A DNA stretch of 47,978 nucleotides. It comes from Streptomyces macrolidinus. GTDB lineage: Bacteria; Actinomycetota; Actinomycetes; Streptomycetales; Streptomycetaceae. The DNA is taken from positions 1 to 47,978 of the forward strand of contig NZ_JAMWMR010000039.1 of NCBI RefSeq assembly GCF_023887685.1, in the 5' to 3' direction. Positions 33,452 through 42,282 of the stretch are shown one piece after another (position 1 is the first letter of the stretch; each line of letters starts with the position of its first letter). Below the pieces are notes generated by a model that was given only the letters and a program-made list of their open reading frames with translations, had not been told where the DNA came from and did not search any database. Position numbers and translations under genes: made by a program.

Positions 33452-36049
33452 GTGGGGCATGGAGTGCCGGAACTCGTACTGGAATTGAACGGACGGACCT
33501 GGACGCTCGATGCGTCCAGGCCATACACCCTCGGACGTGATCCGCAGGGGGACATTGTGCTCGACGACGCCAGGGTGTCCTGGCGTCACGCCACGATCGC
33601 CTGGAACGGCCGCAGTTGGGCGATCGAGGACCACGGCAGTACCAACGGCACGTTCGTACAGGGCCGGCGGATCCAGCAGGAGGAGATCGGGCCGGGCTCG
33701 GCCGTGAACCTGGGCAACCCGACCGACGGACCGCGCGTGACCGTGTCCGGTGCCGCGGGTGCCGCGCCCCAGGCGCAGCCCCAACAGCCGTACGCGGCCC
33801 AGGGCGTGAACGGAGGATGGGCCCAGCAGCAAGCGGCTCCGCAGCAAGCGGCTCCGCAGCAGACGCCGCAACAGCAGGCGCCGCAGCAGAGTTGGCAGCA
33901 GCCGCAGCAACAGGCCGCTCCGCAGCAGCAGTCGCAGCAGCCCGCTCCGCAGCAGCAGCCCGCCGCGCAGATCCCGCAGCAGCAGGGCCCCGGTGGCGGC
34001 GCGGGGGCACCGCCGGTCTACGGCGACCGCAGCCCGACCACGTTCCACCAGTTCTCGCTCGGCCGGGTGATGCGCATCGGACGTGCGCTGGAGAACGAAC
34101 TGGTCGTCTCCGACCTCCAGGTCTCCCGCCACCACGCCGAGTTCCACGCCACGCCCGACGGCCGGTTCGAGATCCGTGATCTCGGCTCGCACAACGGCAC
34201 GTTCGTCAACGGTATGCCGATCGGCAAGAGCGGCTCGGCGCTGCTCGGCCCGCACGACATCGTCGGCGTCGGTCACTCGACGTTCCGTCTGGTCGGCGAC
34301 CGCCTCGAGGAGTTCGTCGACACCGGTGAGGTCTCCTTCTCCGCCCGCCACCTCACGGTCACGGTCGACGGCGGCAAGCAGATCCTCAAGGACGTCTCCT
34401 TCGGCGTCCCCGAGAAGTCGCTGATAGCCGTCATCGGCCCCTCCGGCTCGGGCAAGTCGACCCTGCTGAAGGCGCTCACCGGCTACCGCCCCGCCAACCA
34501 GGGCGATGTCCTCTACGACAACCGGAACCTCTACAAGCAGTTCGCCGAACTGCGCCAGCGCATCGGCCTGGTCCCGCAGGACGACATCCTGCACAAGGAA
34601 CTGACGGTCAAGAAGGCCCTCAAGTACGCGGCCAAGCTGCGCTTCCCCGCCGACACCACGGCCGCCGAGCGCGAGGCCCGGATCGACGAGGTGCTGCGCG
34701 AACTGAAGCTGGACGTCCACAAGGAGAAGAAGGTCACCTCCCTCTCCGGCGGCCAGCGCAAGCGTGTCTCGGTGGCCCTGGAGCTGCTCACCAAGCCGTC
34801 GCTGATCTTCCTGGACGAGCCGACCTCCGGTCTCGACCCGGGCATGGACCGCGATGTCATGCAGTTGCTGCGCGGTCTCGCCGACGACGGCCGTACGGTA
34901 CTGGTCGTCACCCACTCCGTGGCGGAGCTGGCGCTGTGCGACAAGCTGCTGGTGATGGCGCCCGGCGGATCGGTCGCCTACTTCGGCCCGCCGGAGGAGG
35001 CGCTGAACTTCTTCGGCTACGACACCTGGGCCGACGTCTTCTCCGCCTTCGAGAACTACCGCGACTACGACTGGGCCGGTCGCTGGAAGGGCTCGCAGCA
35101 CTACCAGATGTACGCCGCGGACATCGACGCGGTCGCCCCGCAGTCGATCGACGTGTCGCCGCCGCAGGCGATCAAGCCGCCCAAGCCCCAGGGCTGGTTC
35201 TCCCAGCTCGGCACGCTGATGCGGCGCTACCTCTCGGTCATCGCCTCCGACAAGGGCTTCCTGGCGCTGACGGTGATCCTTCCGGCGGTGCTCGGCGCGG
35301 TCAGCCTGCTGATCGACCCCGACAAGGGCCTGCTGGTCAACCCGGTCAATTCGAAGACCGGCCTGCCCATACCGAACGGCACGGCGACCACGGTCCTGCT
35401 GATCCTCGCGGTCGGCGCCTGCTTCGCGGGCGCCGCCAACTCCGTCCGCGAGCTGATCAAGGAACGGGTCATCTACGAGCGGGAGCGCGCCACCGGCCTG
35501 TCCCGTTCCGCCTATCTGATGTCGAAGGTGATCGTCCTCGGGGCCATCACCGTGCTCCAGGGCCTCATGGTCGGCCTGATCGGCTTCTCCAGCCGTGAGA
35601 TCCCCGAGAAGGGCCTGATCCTCGGCAACGCCACCCTCTTCGAGCTGTGCCTGCCGATCATGGCGCTCGGCTTCACCTCGATGATGTTCGGCCTGGTCAT
35701 CTCCGCCCTGGTGAAGACCTCCGAGAAGACCATGCCGCTGCTGGTGATGTTCGCGATCATCGAGGTCGTCTTCACCGGCTGTCTGTTCACCCTGCACGGC
35801 ACGGTCGGTGTCAACGAGTTCTCGTATCTGATGCCGTCCCGCTGGGCGGTGGCCGCCGCCGGTACGACGCTGGACTTCAACAACATCGCCCCGAACACGG
35901 ACGACCCGACCAGCACGGACCCGCTGTGGGACCACACGGTGTCGGCCTGGGGCATGGACATGATCGCCCTGCTCGCCCTCGGCGCGATCTGCGGCTTCCT
36001 GGTGGCCCGCTTCCTGCGCCGCCACGAGCCCGAGGTCATGCGGAAGTAA
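33452..36049 (+). CDS. Double-FHA domain ABC transporter (ATPase and permease fused)
   Basis: 865 residues in a single chain. First FHA domain about residues 20-80 (YTLGRDPQGDIVLDDARVSWRHA, DHGSTNGT), a Gln/Pro/Ala-rich linker (about 100-185, encoded by CAG-rich repeats), second FHA domain about 200-275 (VSRHHAEFH, LGSHNGTFVNG). The ATPase has Walker A GPSGSGKST (about 329), signature LSGGQRKRVSVA (about 431) and Walker B LIFLDEPTSGLD (about 450). The rest is an ABC2-type membrane domain with six helices. FHA domains bind phosphothreonine, so this exporter is probably controlled by a Ser/Thr kinase. GTG start at 33452 after GGGGGA. Confidence 0.94.
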   Translation: MGHGVPELVLELNGRTWTLDASRPYTLGRDPQGDIVLDDARVSWRHATIAWNGRSWAIEDHGSTNGTFVQGRRIQQEEIGPGSAVNLGNPTDGPRVTVSGAAGAAPQAQPQQPYAAQGVNGGWAQQQAAPQQAAPQQTPQQQAPQQSWQQPQQQAAPQQQSQQPAPQQQPAAQIPQQQGPGGGAGAPPVYGDRSPTTFHQFSLGRVMRIGRALENELVVSDLQVSRHHAEFHATPDGRFEIRDLGSHNGTFVNGMPIGKSGSALLGPHDIVGVGHSTFRLVGDRLEEFVDTGEVSFSARHLTVTVDGGKQILKDVSFGVPEKSLIAVIGPSGSGKSTLLKALTGYRPANQGDVLYDNRNLYKQFAELRQRIGLVPQDDILHKELTVKKALKYAAKLRFPADTTAAEREARIDEVLRELKLDVHKEKKVTSLSGGQRKRVSVALELLTKPSLIFLDEPTSGLDPGMDRDVMQLLRGLADDGRTVLVVTHSVAELALCDKLLVMAPGGSVAYFGPPEEALNFFGYDTWADVFSAFENYRDYDWAGRWKGSQHYQMYAADIDAVAPQSIDVSPPQAIKPPKPQGWFSQLGTLMRRYLSVIASDKGFLALTVILPAVLGAVSLLIDPDKGLLVNPVNSKTGLPIPNGTATTVLLILAVGACFAGAANSVRELIKERVIYERERATGLSRSAYLMSKVIVLGAITVLQGLMVGLIGFSSREIPEKGLILGNATLFELCLPIMALGFTSMMFGLVISALVKTSEKTMPLLVMFAIIEVVFTGCLFTLHGTVGVNEFSYLMPSRWAVAAAGTTLDFNNIAPNTDDPTSTDPLWDHTVSAWGMDMIALLALGAICGFLVARFLRRHEPEVMRK

Positions 36050-36075
36050 CGGCCGACGGCTTCACGGCATGCGCG

Positions 36076-36107
36076 AAGGGCGGCACCCGCAGAGGGTGCC
36101 GCCCTTT
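36076..36107 (+). terminator. Intrinsic terminator after the FHA-ABC gene
   Basis: Perfect 13-base stem (AAGGGCGGCACCC 36076-36088 with 36094-36106), five-base loop, then TT. Also serves the convergent SLT gene. Confidence 0.9.
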
Positions 36108-36138
36108 AGGCGTGTACGACCAGAGGCCCGCGCCTGCC

Positions 36139-36753
36139 TCAGTACGCGCTGTTGACGTTGTCGATCGAACCGTACCGGTCGGCCGCGTAGTTGGCGGCGG
36201 CGGTGATGTTCGCGACCGGGTCGTAGATGTTCTTCGAGGTACCGCTCACGTGGTACGCGTCGAAGGTGGGCTGGATCACCTGCAGCAGACCCTTGGAGGG
36301 GATGCCGTTCTTGGCGTTGATGTCCCAGTTGTTGATGGCCATCGGGTTACCCGAGGACTCTCGCATGATGTTCTTGTGCAGGCCGTGGTAGGAGCCGGGG
36401 ATGCCCTTCTCCTTCATGATGTCCAGCGACTGGCGGATCCAGCCGTCGACGTTGTTGCCGTAGGTCTTGGCGGAGACCGGCTTCAGGTCGACGCGCTCAC
36501 CGGCGCGGCTCACCTTGAGGCTGTCGGCGGCCTTCTGGTCGGTGACAGCGGCCTTGACGTCCTTGATCTGCTTGTTGCTCAGCTTCGCGGGCGCCTCAGC
36601 GGCAGCCTGCGTGGTCTGCGCCGGGGTGGCCTGGCTCGGCACGGCGGTGAAGGCGATACCGGCGACGCTCAGGGCGGCGACACCAGAGACGGTCAGCTTC
36701 TGGGCCTTGTTCATCTTGCGAACACGGTCACGGACGTTGATCTTCTTCAGCAT
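36139..36753 (-). CDS. Secreted SLT-fold protein (lytic transglycosylase-like)
   Basis: 204 residues. A long signal peptide: basic MLKKINVRDRVRKMNKAQK, hydrophobic LTVSGVAALSVAGIAFTA, cleavage near SQATPA. The C-terminal 100 residues carry the SLT motif ES (IMRESSGNPMAINNWD, Glu near 131) and GLLQVIQPTFDAYH, followed by DPVANITAAANYAADRYGS, as in soluble lytic transglycosylases that cut peptidoglycan. There is no LysM or other binding domain. The ATG at 36753 is preferred to the longer frame. Confidence 0.9.
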   Translation of the reverse strand: MLKKINVRDRVRKMNKAQKLTVSGVAALSVAGIAFTAVPSQATPAQTTQAAAEAPAKLSNKQIKDVKAAVTDQKAADSLKVSRAGERVDLKPVSAKTYGNNVDGWIRQSLDIMKEKGIPGSYHGLHKNIMRESSGNPMAINNWDINAKNGIPSKGLLQVIQPTFDAYHVSGTSKNIYDPVANITAAANYAADRYGSIDNVNSAY

Positions 36754-36865
36754 TACGGGATGGACCTCTCGGTTGCGCGGAGGCCGCTCTCGTACCGGCG
36801 GGGACATTTGATGTTCCAGCACAAGCGCCGCGGATGTTCACCACTGCGCCGAGCGACATGAGCCA

Positions 36866-36894
36866 TTCTTAGCGACCGCAAAATGCCGATGCAA
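36866..36894 (-). promoter_or_regulatory. Vegetative-type promoter of the SLT-like gene
   Basis: On the minus strand: TTGCAT at 36894-36889, a 17-base spacer, then TAAGAA at 36871-36866. The leader would be about 105 bases to the ATG at 36753. One copy of a 10-base direct repeat abuts the -35. Confidence 0.65.
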
Positions 36895-36937
36895 AGGTGT
36901 GACCTACGACCCTGGGTAGTGGAGACAGGAAGGGCGA

Positions 36938-36967
36938 AACGGGACAGATCGGAGCATCTGTCCCGTT
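36938..36967 (-). terminator. Strong hairpin between queA and the SLT-like gene
   Basis: Perfect 12-base stem (36938-36949 with 36956-36967) and six-base loop, 190 bases after the queA stop and upstream of the SLT promoter. It most likely terminates read-through from queA, with TTTCGCCCTT following on the minus strand. Confidence 0.7.
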
Positions 36968-37156
36968 CGTAAGGCCTCTTGTGTCTCCTATGCGACTTCG
37001 TACGTGACCTACGCCCTATGCGCGCCCTCACATCCGCGAGGCCCTGGTCTCACGTGGAGTTGCTGTAGCAACTCTCTGTGTGAGCAGCTTTCAGAGGGTG
37101 AAGCCAAGGAGTGGATCCCACGCGTCTCCGGGGGAGGCGGGAGACCTCCAGGCCTC

Positions 37157-38227
37157 TCACGGCAGCAGAAGGTGAAGGTCCCCGAACTCGTGCCACAGAT
37201 AGCGCCGGGCCAGCGCCTCCTCGTACCCGCGCGCGACCGCCGCCCGTCCCGCGACCGCCTCCAGCATCAGCAGATGCGAGGCCTCCGGCTCGTGCAGCCC
37301 GGTCAGCAGCCCGTCGACCACCCGCACCCCGCGCTCGGGCGTCAGCACCAGATCGGTCCAGCCCTCCCGGGGCCGCACCGCGCCCTCCGCGTCCGCGGCC
37401 GACTCGACGGCCCGCACCGCCGTCGTACCCACCGCGATCACCCGCCCCGCACCGCGCCCCGCGCGACGATCGGCCCCGACCGCGTTGATCAGCCGCGCCG
37501 ACGCCTCGGGCACGGCGAAGCGCTCCGGGTACGGCGGCTCGTGCGCCTCCGCCGACGCCACCCCCGTGTGCAGCGTGACCGGCGCGAACAGCACGCCCCG
37601 GCTCACCAGCTCCGCGACCAGGCGCGCGGTGAAGGGCCGCGCCGCGCTCGGCATCTCCGCACTGCCCATGCCCTCGGGCGACGGCAGGGCGAACACCGTC
37701 TGATACACCCCGAGCGGCTGGTCCCTCTCTGTATAGGAGTAGCGAATGGGCCGCCCGTACCGCCTCAGCAGCCCCACCACGTCCGGCTCCGAGGGGCGGG
37801 CCCACCACAGTCGGTCACTCCGCGCCGACAGAGGGTCCTCCAGGACGAGCCGTACGCCACCGGGGAGTCCCACCGCCGCCCCCGCGAGCGTGCCGCGCGC
37901 CACACGCGCGCGCGTGGTCCCCTTCCCGTCCGGCTCCCGCACCTCCACGGCCCACCGCCCGTCGTCCCCGCGCGTCGAGAAGTGCACCACCACGCGCGCG
38001 TGCCCGAGCCGCCCGTCCACCGCGGCCGGCAGCGTCGCCGACGTGTTGACGACGAGCAGATCCCCGGCCCGCAACAGCCGCGGCAACTCGACGAACGCAT
38101 GAGAGGACACCTCGGCCCCACGCGAGACCAGCAGCCGCACCGCGTCCCGCCCCAGCCCCGCCCCGCGCTGCTCGACCGGAACGCGCGCGGACAGAGAGGA
38201 CGGAACCTGCTCGATGACGGACCTCAT
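37157..38227 (-). CDS. queA: QueA-like S-adenosylmethionine:tRNA ribosyltransferase-isomerase
   Basis: 356 residues. QueA transfers and isomerises the ribose of SAM onto preQ1 in tRNA to make epoxyqueuosine. Family segments: AGDLLVVNTSATLPAAV, the Gly-rich VRLVLEDPLSARSDRLWW, and the C-terminal HEPEASHLLMLEAVAG plus YLWHEFGDLHLLLP. Shorter insert regions than E. coli QueA mean activity should be checked. Its start overlaps the SDR gene's stop (ATGA), so the two are coupled. No other queuosine genes are in the window. Confidence 0.85.
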   Translation of the reverse strand: MRSVIEQVPSSLSARVPVEQRGAGLGRDAVRLLVSRGAEVSSHAFVELPRLLRAGDLLVVNTSATLPAAVDGRLGHARVVVHFSTRGDDGRWAVEVREPDGKGTTRARVARGTLAGAAVGLPGGVRLVLEDPLSARSDRLWWARPSEPDVVGLLRRYGRPIRYSYTERDQPLGVYQTVFALPSPEGMGSAEMPSAARPFTARLVAELVSRGVLFAPVTLHTGVASAEAHEPPYPERFAVPEASARLINAVGADRRAGRGAGRVIAVGTTAVRAVESAADAEGAVRPREGWTDLVLTPERGVRVVDGLLTGLHEPEASHLLMLEAVAGRAAVARGYEEALARRYLWHEFGDLHLLLP

Positions 38228-38919
38228 CGCGGCTCCAGCAGCGAGGGGGCGGCGTAGCGGCCGGTCACCGGGCGCTCGTCGAGCAGTCTCAGGAACGCGG
38301 GCACCACGCTCTCCGGGGCCGGACGCTTGCCGTCGTCCACGGGTACCGCCGCCGCGTACAGGTCCGTGTCCATGTCCCCCGGGTCGACAGCCCACACCCG
38401 CAGACCGGGCTCCTCCGCGCCGAGCACCGCCGCGAGGTGATCGAGAGCCGCCTTCGACGCCCCGTACCCGCCCCATGTCACGTACGCCTCGGCCGCCGCG
38501 TCCGAGCTGAGCATGATCACCGTGCCCGCGGTCGAGGAGCGCAGCAGCGGCAGCGCCTCCTGGGTGAGGCCCAGCGCGGCCACCACGTTCACCTCCAGCG
38601 CCCTGCGCAGTCCCTCCAGCGTCTGGCCCTCCAGCCGCACCAGCGGCTCGGCGCCCAGCACGCTCGCGTTGTTCACCAGCAGATCGAGCCCGCCCAGCCG
38701 CCGGGCCGCCGCCACCAGCGCGGCCCGGTGCGCGGCGTCCGTCACGTCCCCGGGCAGGGCCTCCACCCGCGTCCCGTACGCGGACAGGGCCCCCGCGGTC
38801 TCGGCCAGGACCGGCGCGGTCCTCGCGTCCAGCACCAGATCCCAGCCCCGCTCCGCCAGGGCGGCCCCCAACGCCCGTCCCAGCCCCTTCGAAGCCCCCG
38901 TGATGATCGCAACCGGCAT
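38224..38919 (-). CDS. SDR family oxidoreductase
   Basis: 231 residues with intact SDR features: TGASKGLG near residue 8, NNAS in LLVNNASVLG, and catalytic YGASK after MLSSDAAAEAYVTWGG. It stands directly upstream of queA with ATGA overlap. The substrate is unknown; NADP preference is not evident. ATG at 38919. Confidence 0.9.
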   Translation of the reverse strand: MPVAIITGASKGLGRALGAALAERGWDLVLDARTAPVLAETAGALSAYGTRVEALPGDVTDAAHRAALVAAARRLGGLDLLVNNASVLGAEPLVRLEGQTLEGLRRALEVNVVAALGLTQEALPLLRSSTAGTVIMLSSDAAAEAYVTWGGYGASKAALDHLAAVLGAEEPGLRVWAVDPGDMDTDLYAAAVPVDDGKRPAPESVVPAFLRLLDERPVTGRYAAPSLLEPR

Positions 38920-39109
38920 GACACCGCTCCCTCGTCCTCGTCCGCACCGTCCGTGACCGACGGCGATCTCACCGTAGGAACGCGCCCCCGTCACCCGCCT
39001 CGGGCGCGGGTCCCGGGCCGCCGGGGCTCTTCGGCCTAGGACGAAGGGCGCAGGCAGGGCCACCACCGGTCGGATACGCGCTGTCACACCTCGCCGGTAC
39101 GGTGAGGTC

Positions 39110-40255
39110 ATGAGTCATCGACCCCCGTCGGGCCTGTCCGCGGTGAGTTCCGCGCTGCTGGCCATGAGCAGGCATCTGGAGGTGCGCGACGTCCTCAAGA
39201 CGATCGTCGCCTCGGCCCGCGAGCTGCTCGACGCGGAGTACGCGGCGCTGGGTGTCCCGGACGACCACGGAGGCTTCGCCCAGTTCGTCGTGGACGGCGT
39301 CAGCGACGCACAGTGGAAGGCCATCGGCCCGCTCCCGCGCCAGCACGGCATCCTCGCCGCGATGCTGCACGAGGCGAAGCCCGAGCGGCTCGCCGACGTT
39401 CGCGAGGACCCCCGCTTCGGAGGCTGGCCGGACGCCCACCCCGACATGTCCGACTTCCTCGGCGTGCCCGTCCGCGACGGCGACGAGATCATCGGCGCGC
39501 TCTACCTGGCGAACAAGCGCTGCCCGAAGCCCGACGGCGGCTGCGGCTTCACCGAGGAGGACGAGGACCTCCTCTCGATCCTCGCCCAGCACGCCGCGAT
39601 AGCCCTCACCAACGCCCGCCTGTACGAGCGCAGTCGCGAGCTGACCATCTCCGAGGAGCGCTCCCGGCTCGCCCATGAACTGCACGACGCGGTCAGCCAG
39701 AAGCTCTTCTCCCTGCGCCTGACCGCGCAGGCGGCAGCAGCCCTGGTGGACCGTGACCCGGTGCGCGCCAAGGGCGAGTTGCAGCAGGTGGCCGCGCTCG
39801 CCGCGGAGGCCGCCGACGAACTGCGCACGGCCGTCGTGGAGTTGCGCCCCACCGCGCTCGACGAGGACGGACTGGTCGCCACGCTGCGCACCCAGGTCAA
39901 GGTCCTCGACCGCGCCCACAGCGCCGCGGTGACCTTCACCAGCCAGGGCGTACGCGCGCTGCCCGCCGCCCAGGAGGAGGCCCTGCTGCGCGTCGCCCAG
40001 GAGGCCCTGCACAACGCCCTGCGCCACTCCGGAGCGCGGCGGGTCGACGTGACCCTGGCCAAGCGCGGACCGGGCGCCGTCCTGCGGGTCACGGACGACG
40101 GCAGCGGCTTCGAACCCACGGCGGTCCGCCGCGCCGGACGCCATCTGGGGCTCGTCTCCATGCACGACCGCGCGAGCGGGGTCGGCGGCACCCTGGCCGT
40201 CATATCGGCGCCCGGGAAGGGCGCCACGATCGAGATGGAGGTCCCCGGTGGCTGA
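39110..40255 (+). CDS. GAF-domain sensor histidine kinase (DevS/NarX-like)
   Basis: 381 residues. An N-terminal GAF domain (VLKTIVASARELLDAEYAALGV ... FLGVPVRDGDEIIGALYLAN), a HisKA_3 dimerisation domain with phospho-acceptor His192 in HELHDAVSQKLFSL, and a C-terminal HATPase (ALHNALRHSGARRVDV, VTDDGSGF). No membrane helix, so it senses a cytosolic signal; the single GAF lacks obvious haem-ligand evidence. It overlaps its response regulator by eight bases. Confidence 0.95.
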   Translation: MSHRPPSGLSAVSSALLAMSRHLEVRDVLKTIVASARELLDAEYAALGVPDDHGGFAQFVVDGVSDAQWKAIGPLPRQHGILAAMLHEAKPERLADVREDPRFGGWPDAHPDMSDFLGVPVRDGDEIIGALYLANKRCPKPDGGCGFTEEDEDLLSILAQHAAIALTNARLYERSRELTISEERSRLAHELHDAVSQKLFSLRLTAQAAAALVDRDPVRAKGELQQVAALAAEAADELRTAVVELRPTALDEDGLVATLRTQVKVLDRAHSAAVTFTSQGVRALPAAQEEALLRVAQEALHNALRHSGARRVDVTLAKRGPGAVLRVTDDGSGFEPTAVRRAGRHLGLVSMHDRASGVGGTLAVISAPGKGATIEMEVPGG

Positions 40256-40889
40256 CCCGATCAAGGTGCTGCTCGTCGACGACCATCAGGTGGTCCGCCG
40301 CGGTCTGCGTACGTTCCTGGAGGTACAGGACGACATCGAGGTCGTCGGCGAGGCCTCCGACGGCGCCGAAGGGGTCGCCCGCGCCGAGGAGTTGGCGCCC
40401 GACGTCGTCCTCATGGACGTCAAGATGCCGGGCATGGACGGGATCGACGCGCTGCGCAGACTCCGCGCACTCGACCACCCCGCGCGCGTACTGATCGTCA
40501 CCAGCTTCACCGAGCAGCGCACGGTGGTCCCCGCCCTGCGCGCGGGCGCCGCCGGTTACCTCTACAAGGACGTGGACCCCGACGCGCTCGCCGGAGCCAT
40601 CCGCTCGGTGCACGCGGGGCACGTCCTGCTGCAACCGGAGGTCGCCCAGGCCCTGTTGTCCCAGGAGGAGAGCAACACCAGCCAGGGGAGGGGGAGTTCG
40701 CTCACCGAGCGGGAGCGCGAGGTGCTGGGCCTGATCGCGGACGGCCGGTCGAACCGGGAGATCGCCCGGGCGCTGGTGCTGTCGGAGAAGACGGTCAAGA
40801 CCCATGTGTCGAACATCCTGATGAAGCTCGACCTCGCGGACCGCACCCAGGCCGCGCTCTGGGCCGTACGCCACGGGATCGACGGCTGA
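40248..40889 (+). CDS. NarL/LuxR-family response regulator
   Basis: 213 residues. Receiver domain with Asp57 in VLMDVKMPGMDG and the conserved Lys in YLYKDVDP, then a LuxR-type HTH (LTEREREVLGLIADGRSNREIARALVLSEKTVKTHVSNILMKL). It is phosphorylated by the coupled GAF kinase; target genes are not evident, although chpE follows by about 145 bases. The GTG at 40248 overlaps the kinase gene. Confidence 0.96.
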   Translation: MADPIKVLLVDDHQVVRRGLRTFLEVQDDIEVVGEASDGAEGVARAEELAPDVVLMDVKMPGMDGIDALRRLRALDHPARVLIVTSFTEQRTVVPALRAGAAGYLYKDVDPDALAGAIRSVHAGHVLLQPEVAQALLSQEESNTSQGRGSSLTEREREVLGLIADGRSNREIARALVLSEKTVKTHVSNILMKLDLADRTQAALWAVRHGIDG

Positions 40890-41034
40890 CCGCCGCGCGG
40901 AAGGTTCCCCTCCGGGATGAGATTCATACCGTCGTGTGTATGTCACCCGAATGGCGCATCCTCGGGGTGAGCCCCGCCGTTCTCCAGGGCGTGCTGCGGC
41001 GCCCGCCGCAGTGATCGCGAGGAGAGGCTCCGTA

Positions 41035-41280
41035 GTGAAGAACCTGAAGAAGGCCGCAGCCATCACGATGGTGGCCGGCGGGCTGGTCGCCGCCGGTGCC
41101 GGCCTTGCCTCCGCCACCGAGGGGTCGCACGCGGGCGGCCTGGCCGCGGGCTCCCCGGGCGTCGTCTCGGGCAACGCCGTCCAGGCCCCGGTCCACGTCC
41201 CCGTGAACGCCGTGGGCAACAGCGTGAACGTGATCGGGCTCCTGAACCCGGCCTTCGGCAACACCGGCCTCAACCACTGA
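41035..41280 (+). CDS. chpE: Short chaplin, cysteine-free (ChpE-like)
   Basis: 81 residues. Signal peptide (MVAGGLVAAGAGLASA), then one chaplin domain: GNAVQAPVHVPVNAVGNSVNVIGLLNPAFGNTGLNH. Chaplins are amphipathic amyloid-forming proteins that coat aerial hyphae. Most short chaplins have two Cys in this domain; both positions here are Ala/Gly, the feature that distinguishes ChpE. The GTG at 41035 is preceded by GGAGAGG. It lies downstream of a two-component system. Confidence 0.93.
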   Translation: MKNLKKAAAITMVAGGLVAAGAGLASATEGSHAGGLAAGSPGVVSGNAVQAPVHVPVNAVGNSVNVIGLLNPAFGNTGLNH

Positions 41281-41312
41281 GACCCCGGCGGCCACCGCCG
41301 ACCGCCGACCAC

Positions 41313-41342
41313 CGGCCTCCCGGACAACGACCCGGGAGGCCG
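41313..41342. terminator. Terminator between chpE and the convergent hypothetical gene
   Basis: Perfect 11-base stem (CGGCCTCCCGG 41313-41323 with 41332-41342) and eight-base loop between the stops at 41280 and 41352. Confidence 0.8.
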
Positions 41343-41351
41343 AGCCGCGAG

Positions 41352-42131
41352 TCACCGCATCTCCCGCGCCTCCACGACGGAGTTGTACGCCGCGACCTGC
41401 GCCCGTCGCGCCGTCCGCTCCACGGGTCGCAGCGCATGCGCCCGCGCCGCCATCTCCGAGGCGCTGACCGCGCCCCCGTGCCCGTCCTTCGCCACCGACA
41501 TCAGCAGCCCCACCCGCCGCGCCAGTTCCAACACCCGTACCGCCCGCGGCGGATACCCCGGCGCCAGCACCTCCTGGCCTGCCTCGGCCCGCGCCCGGTA
41601 CGCGTCGATCGCGGCCTCCGCCACCGGCCCCGACGCCGCGACATCCAGCCGGGACAGCACCTCCGTCGCCTCGCGCAGCGCCTCCGCCAGCTCCCGCTCG
41701 GCCTCCCCGAGCGAGGGCACATCGGCGGGCGGCGCCTCCCGTACCGGCAGACAGCGCCAGACGACCTCGACATGCGCGTCACCGGCCGGCCCCGCCGAGC
41801 TGACCTCCGGCACCAGCCCGAACGCGGCTCCGTGACAGACCACCGCCTCCTCGGCCTCCAGCGCCCGCGCGTTGAACTCCGCCGGTCCGCTCAGCCCCAG
41901 CGGATGCCCCGGCGCGGGCAGCGCGAGGCGCAGACCGGTCACCCCCAGCCGCCGCAGCCGCCCGAGCGCCAGCGTGAGACCGACGGGCGCCGGCTCCTGT
42001 GGCAGTCCCTCGACCCGGTGCACCGCATCGTCACCGACGATGGACGATGCGGCGTCGTCGGGCGGGACAAGTCCGGCCAAAAGGGCATTTCCCCATGCGG
42101 TCAGTCGCCCTGAGCGTGGTTCCGTGAGCAT
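41352..42131 (-). CDS. Conserved actinobacterial hypothetical protein
   Basis: 259 residues, cytosolic, with no recognised domain. The N-terminal half is alpha/beta-like (VGLTLALGRLRRLGVTGLRLALPAPGHPLG), the C-terminal half helical with Ala/Arg/Glu-rich segments (AERELAEALREATEVLSRL). Start ATG at 42131, stop in front of a chpE terminator. Divergent from the ABC ATPase gene. Function unknown. Confidence 0.75.
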   Translation of the reverse strand: MLTEPRSGRLTAWGNALLAGLVPPDDAASSIVGDDAVHRVEGLPQEPAPVGLTLALGRLRRLGVTGLRLALPAPGHPLGLSGPAEFNARALEAEEAVVCHGAAFGLVPEVSSAGPAGDAHVEVVWRCLPVREAPPADVPSLGEAERELAEALREATEVLSRLDVAASGPVAEAAIDAYRARAEAGQEVLAPGYPPRAVRVLELARRVGLLMSVAKDGHGGAVSASEMAARAHALRPVERTARRAQVAAYNSVVEAREMR

Positions 42132-42282
42132 GCCTCCACCCTAAGGACCTGACCTATGGATGGGAGGGGGCGACCGGTGGCGTAGATTTCATGGGGGCTG
42201 CGCTCACCGGCGTGGCGGACCGCGCCCACCGGCGTACGCGAGAGCCGACACTGGCCACACTGCAAGGGGAGACAACGCGCTC

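Larger units (their letters stand above)
36754..37156. other. Gap between SLT-like gene and queA
   Basis: 403 bases without a gene. It contains the SLT-gene promoter (36866-36894), a strong hairpin (36938-36967), a small hairpin (37057-37074) and two direct copies of GTGACCTACG (36899-36908 and 37005-37014). I do not see the core of a c-di-AMP (ydaO) riboswitch, although such riboswitches precede other Streptomyces cell wall hydrolase genes. Confidence 0.6.

Noticed and set aside
33449..36025. Long minus-strand frame opposite the FHA-ABC gene
   Set aside because: Composition rich in Asp, Glu, Arg and His with no domain; shadow of the ABC gene.
36754..36860. Possible c-di-AMP (ydaO) riboswitch before the SLT-like gene
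   Set aside because: Streptomyces cell-wall hydrolases often have one, but I could not find the core consensus in the leader downstream of the promoter.
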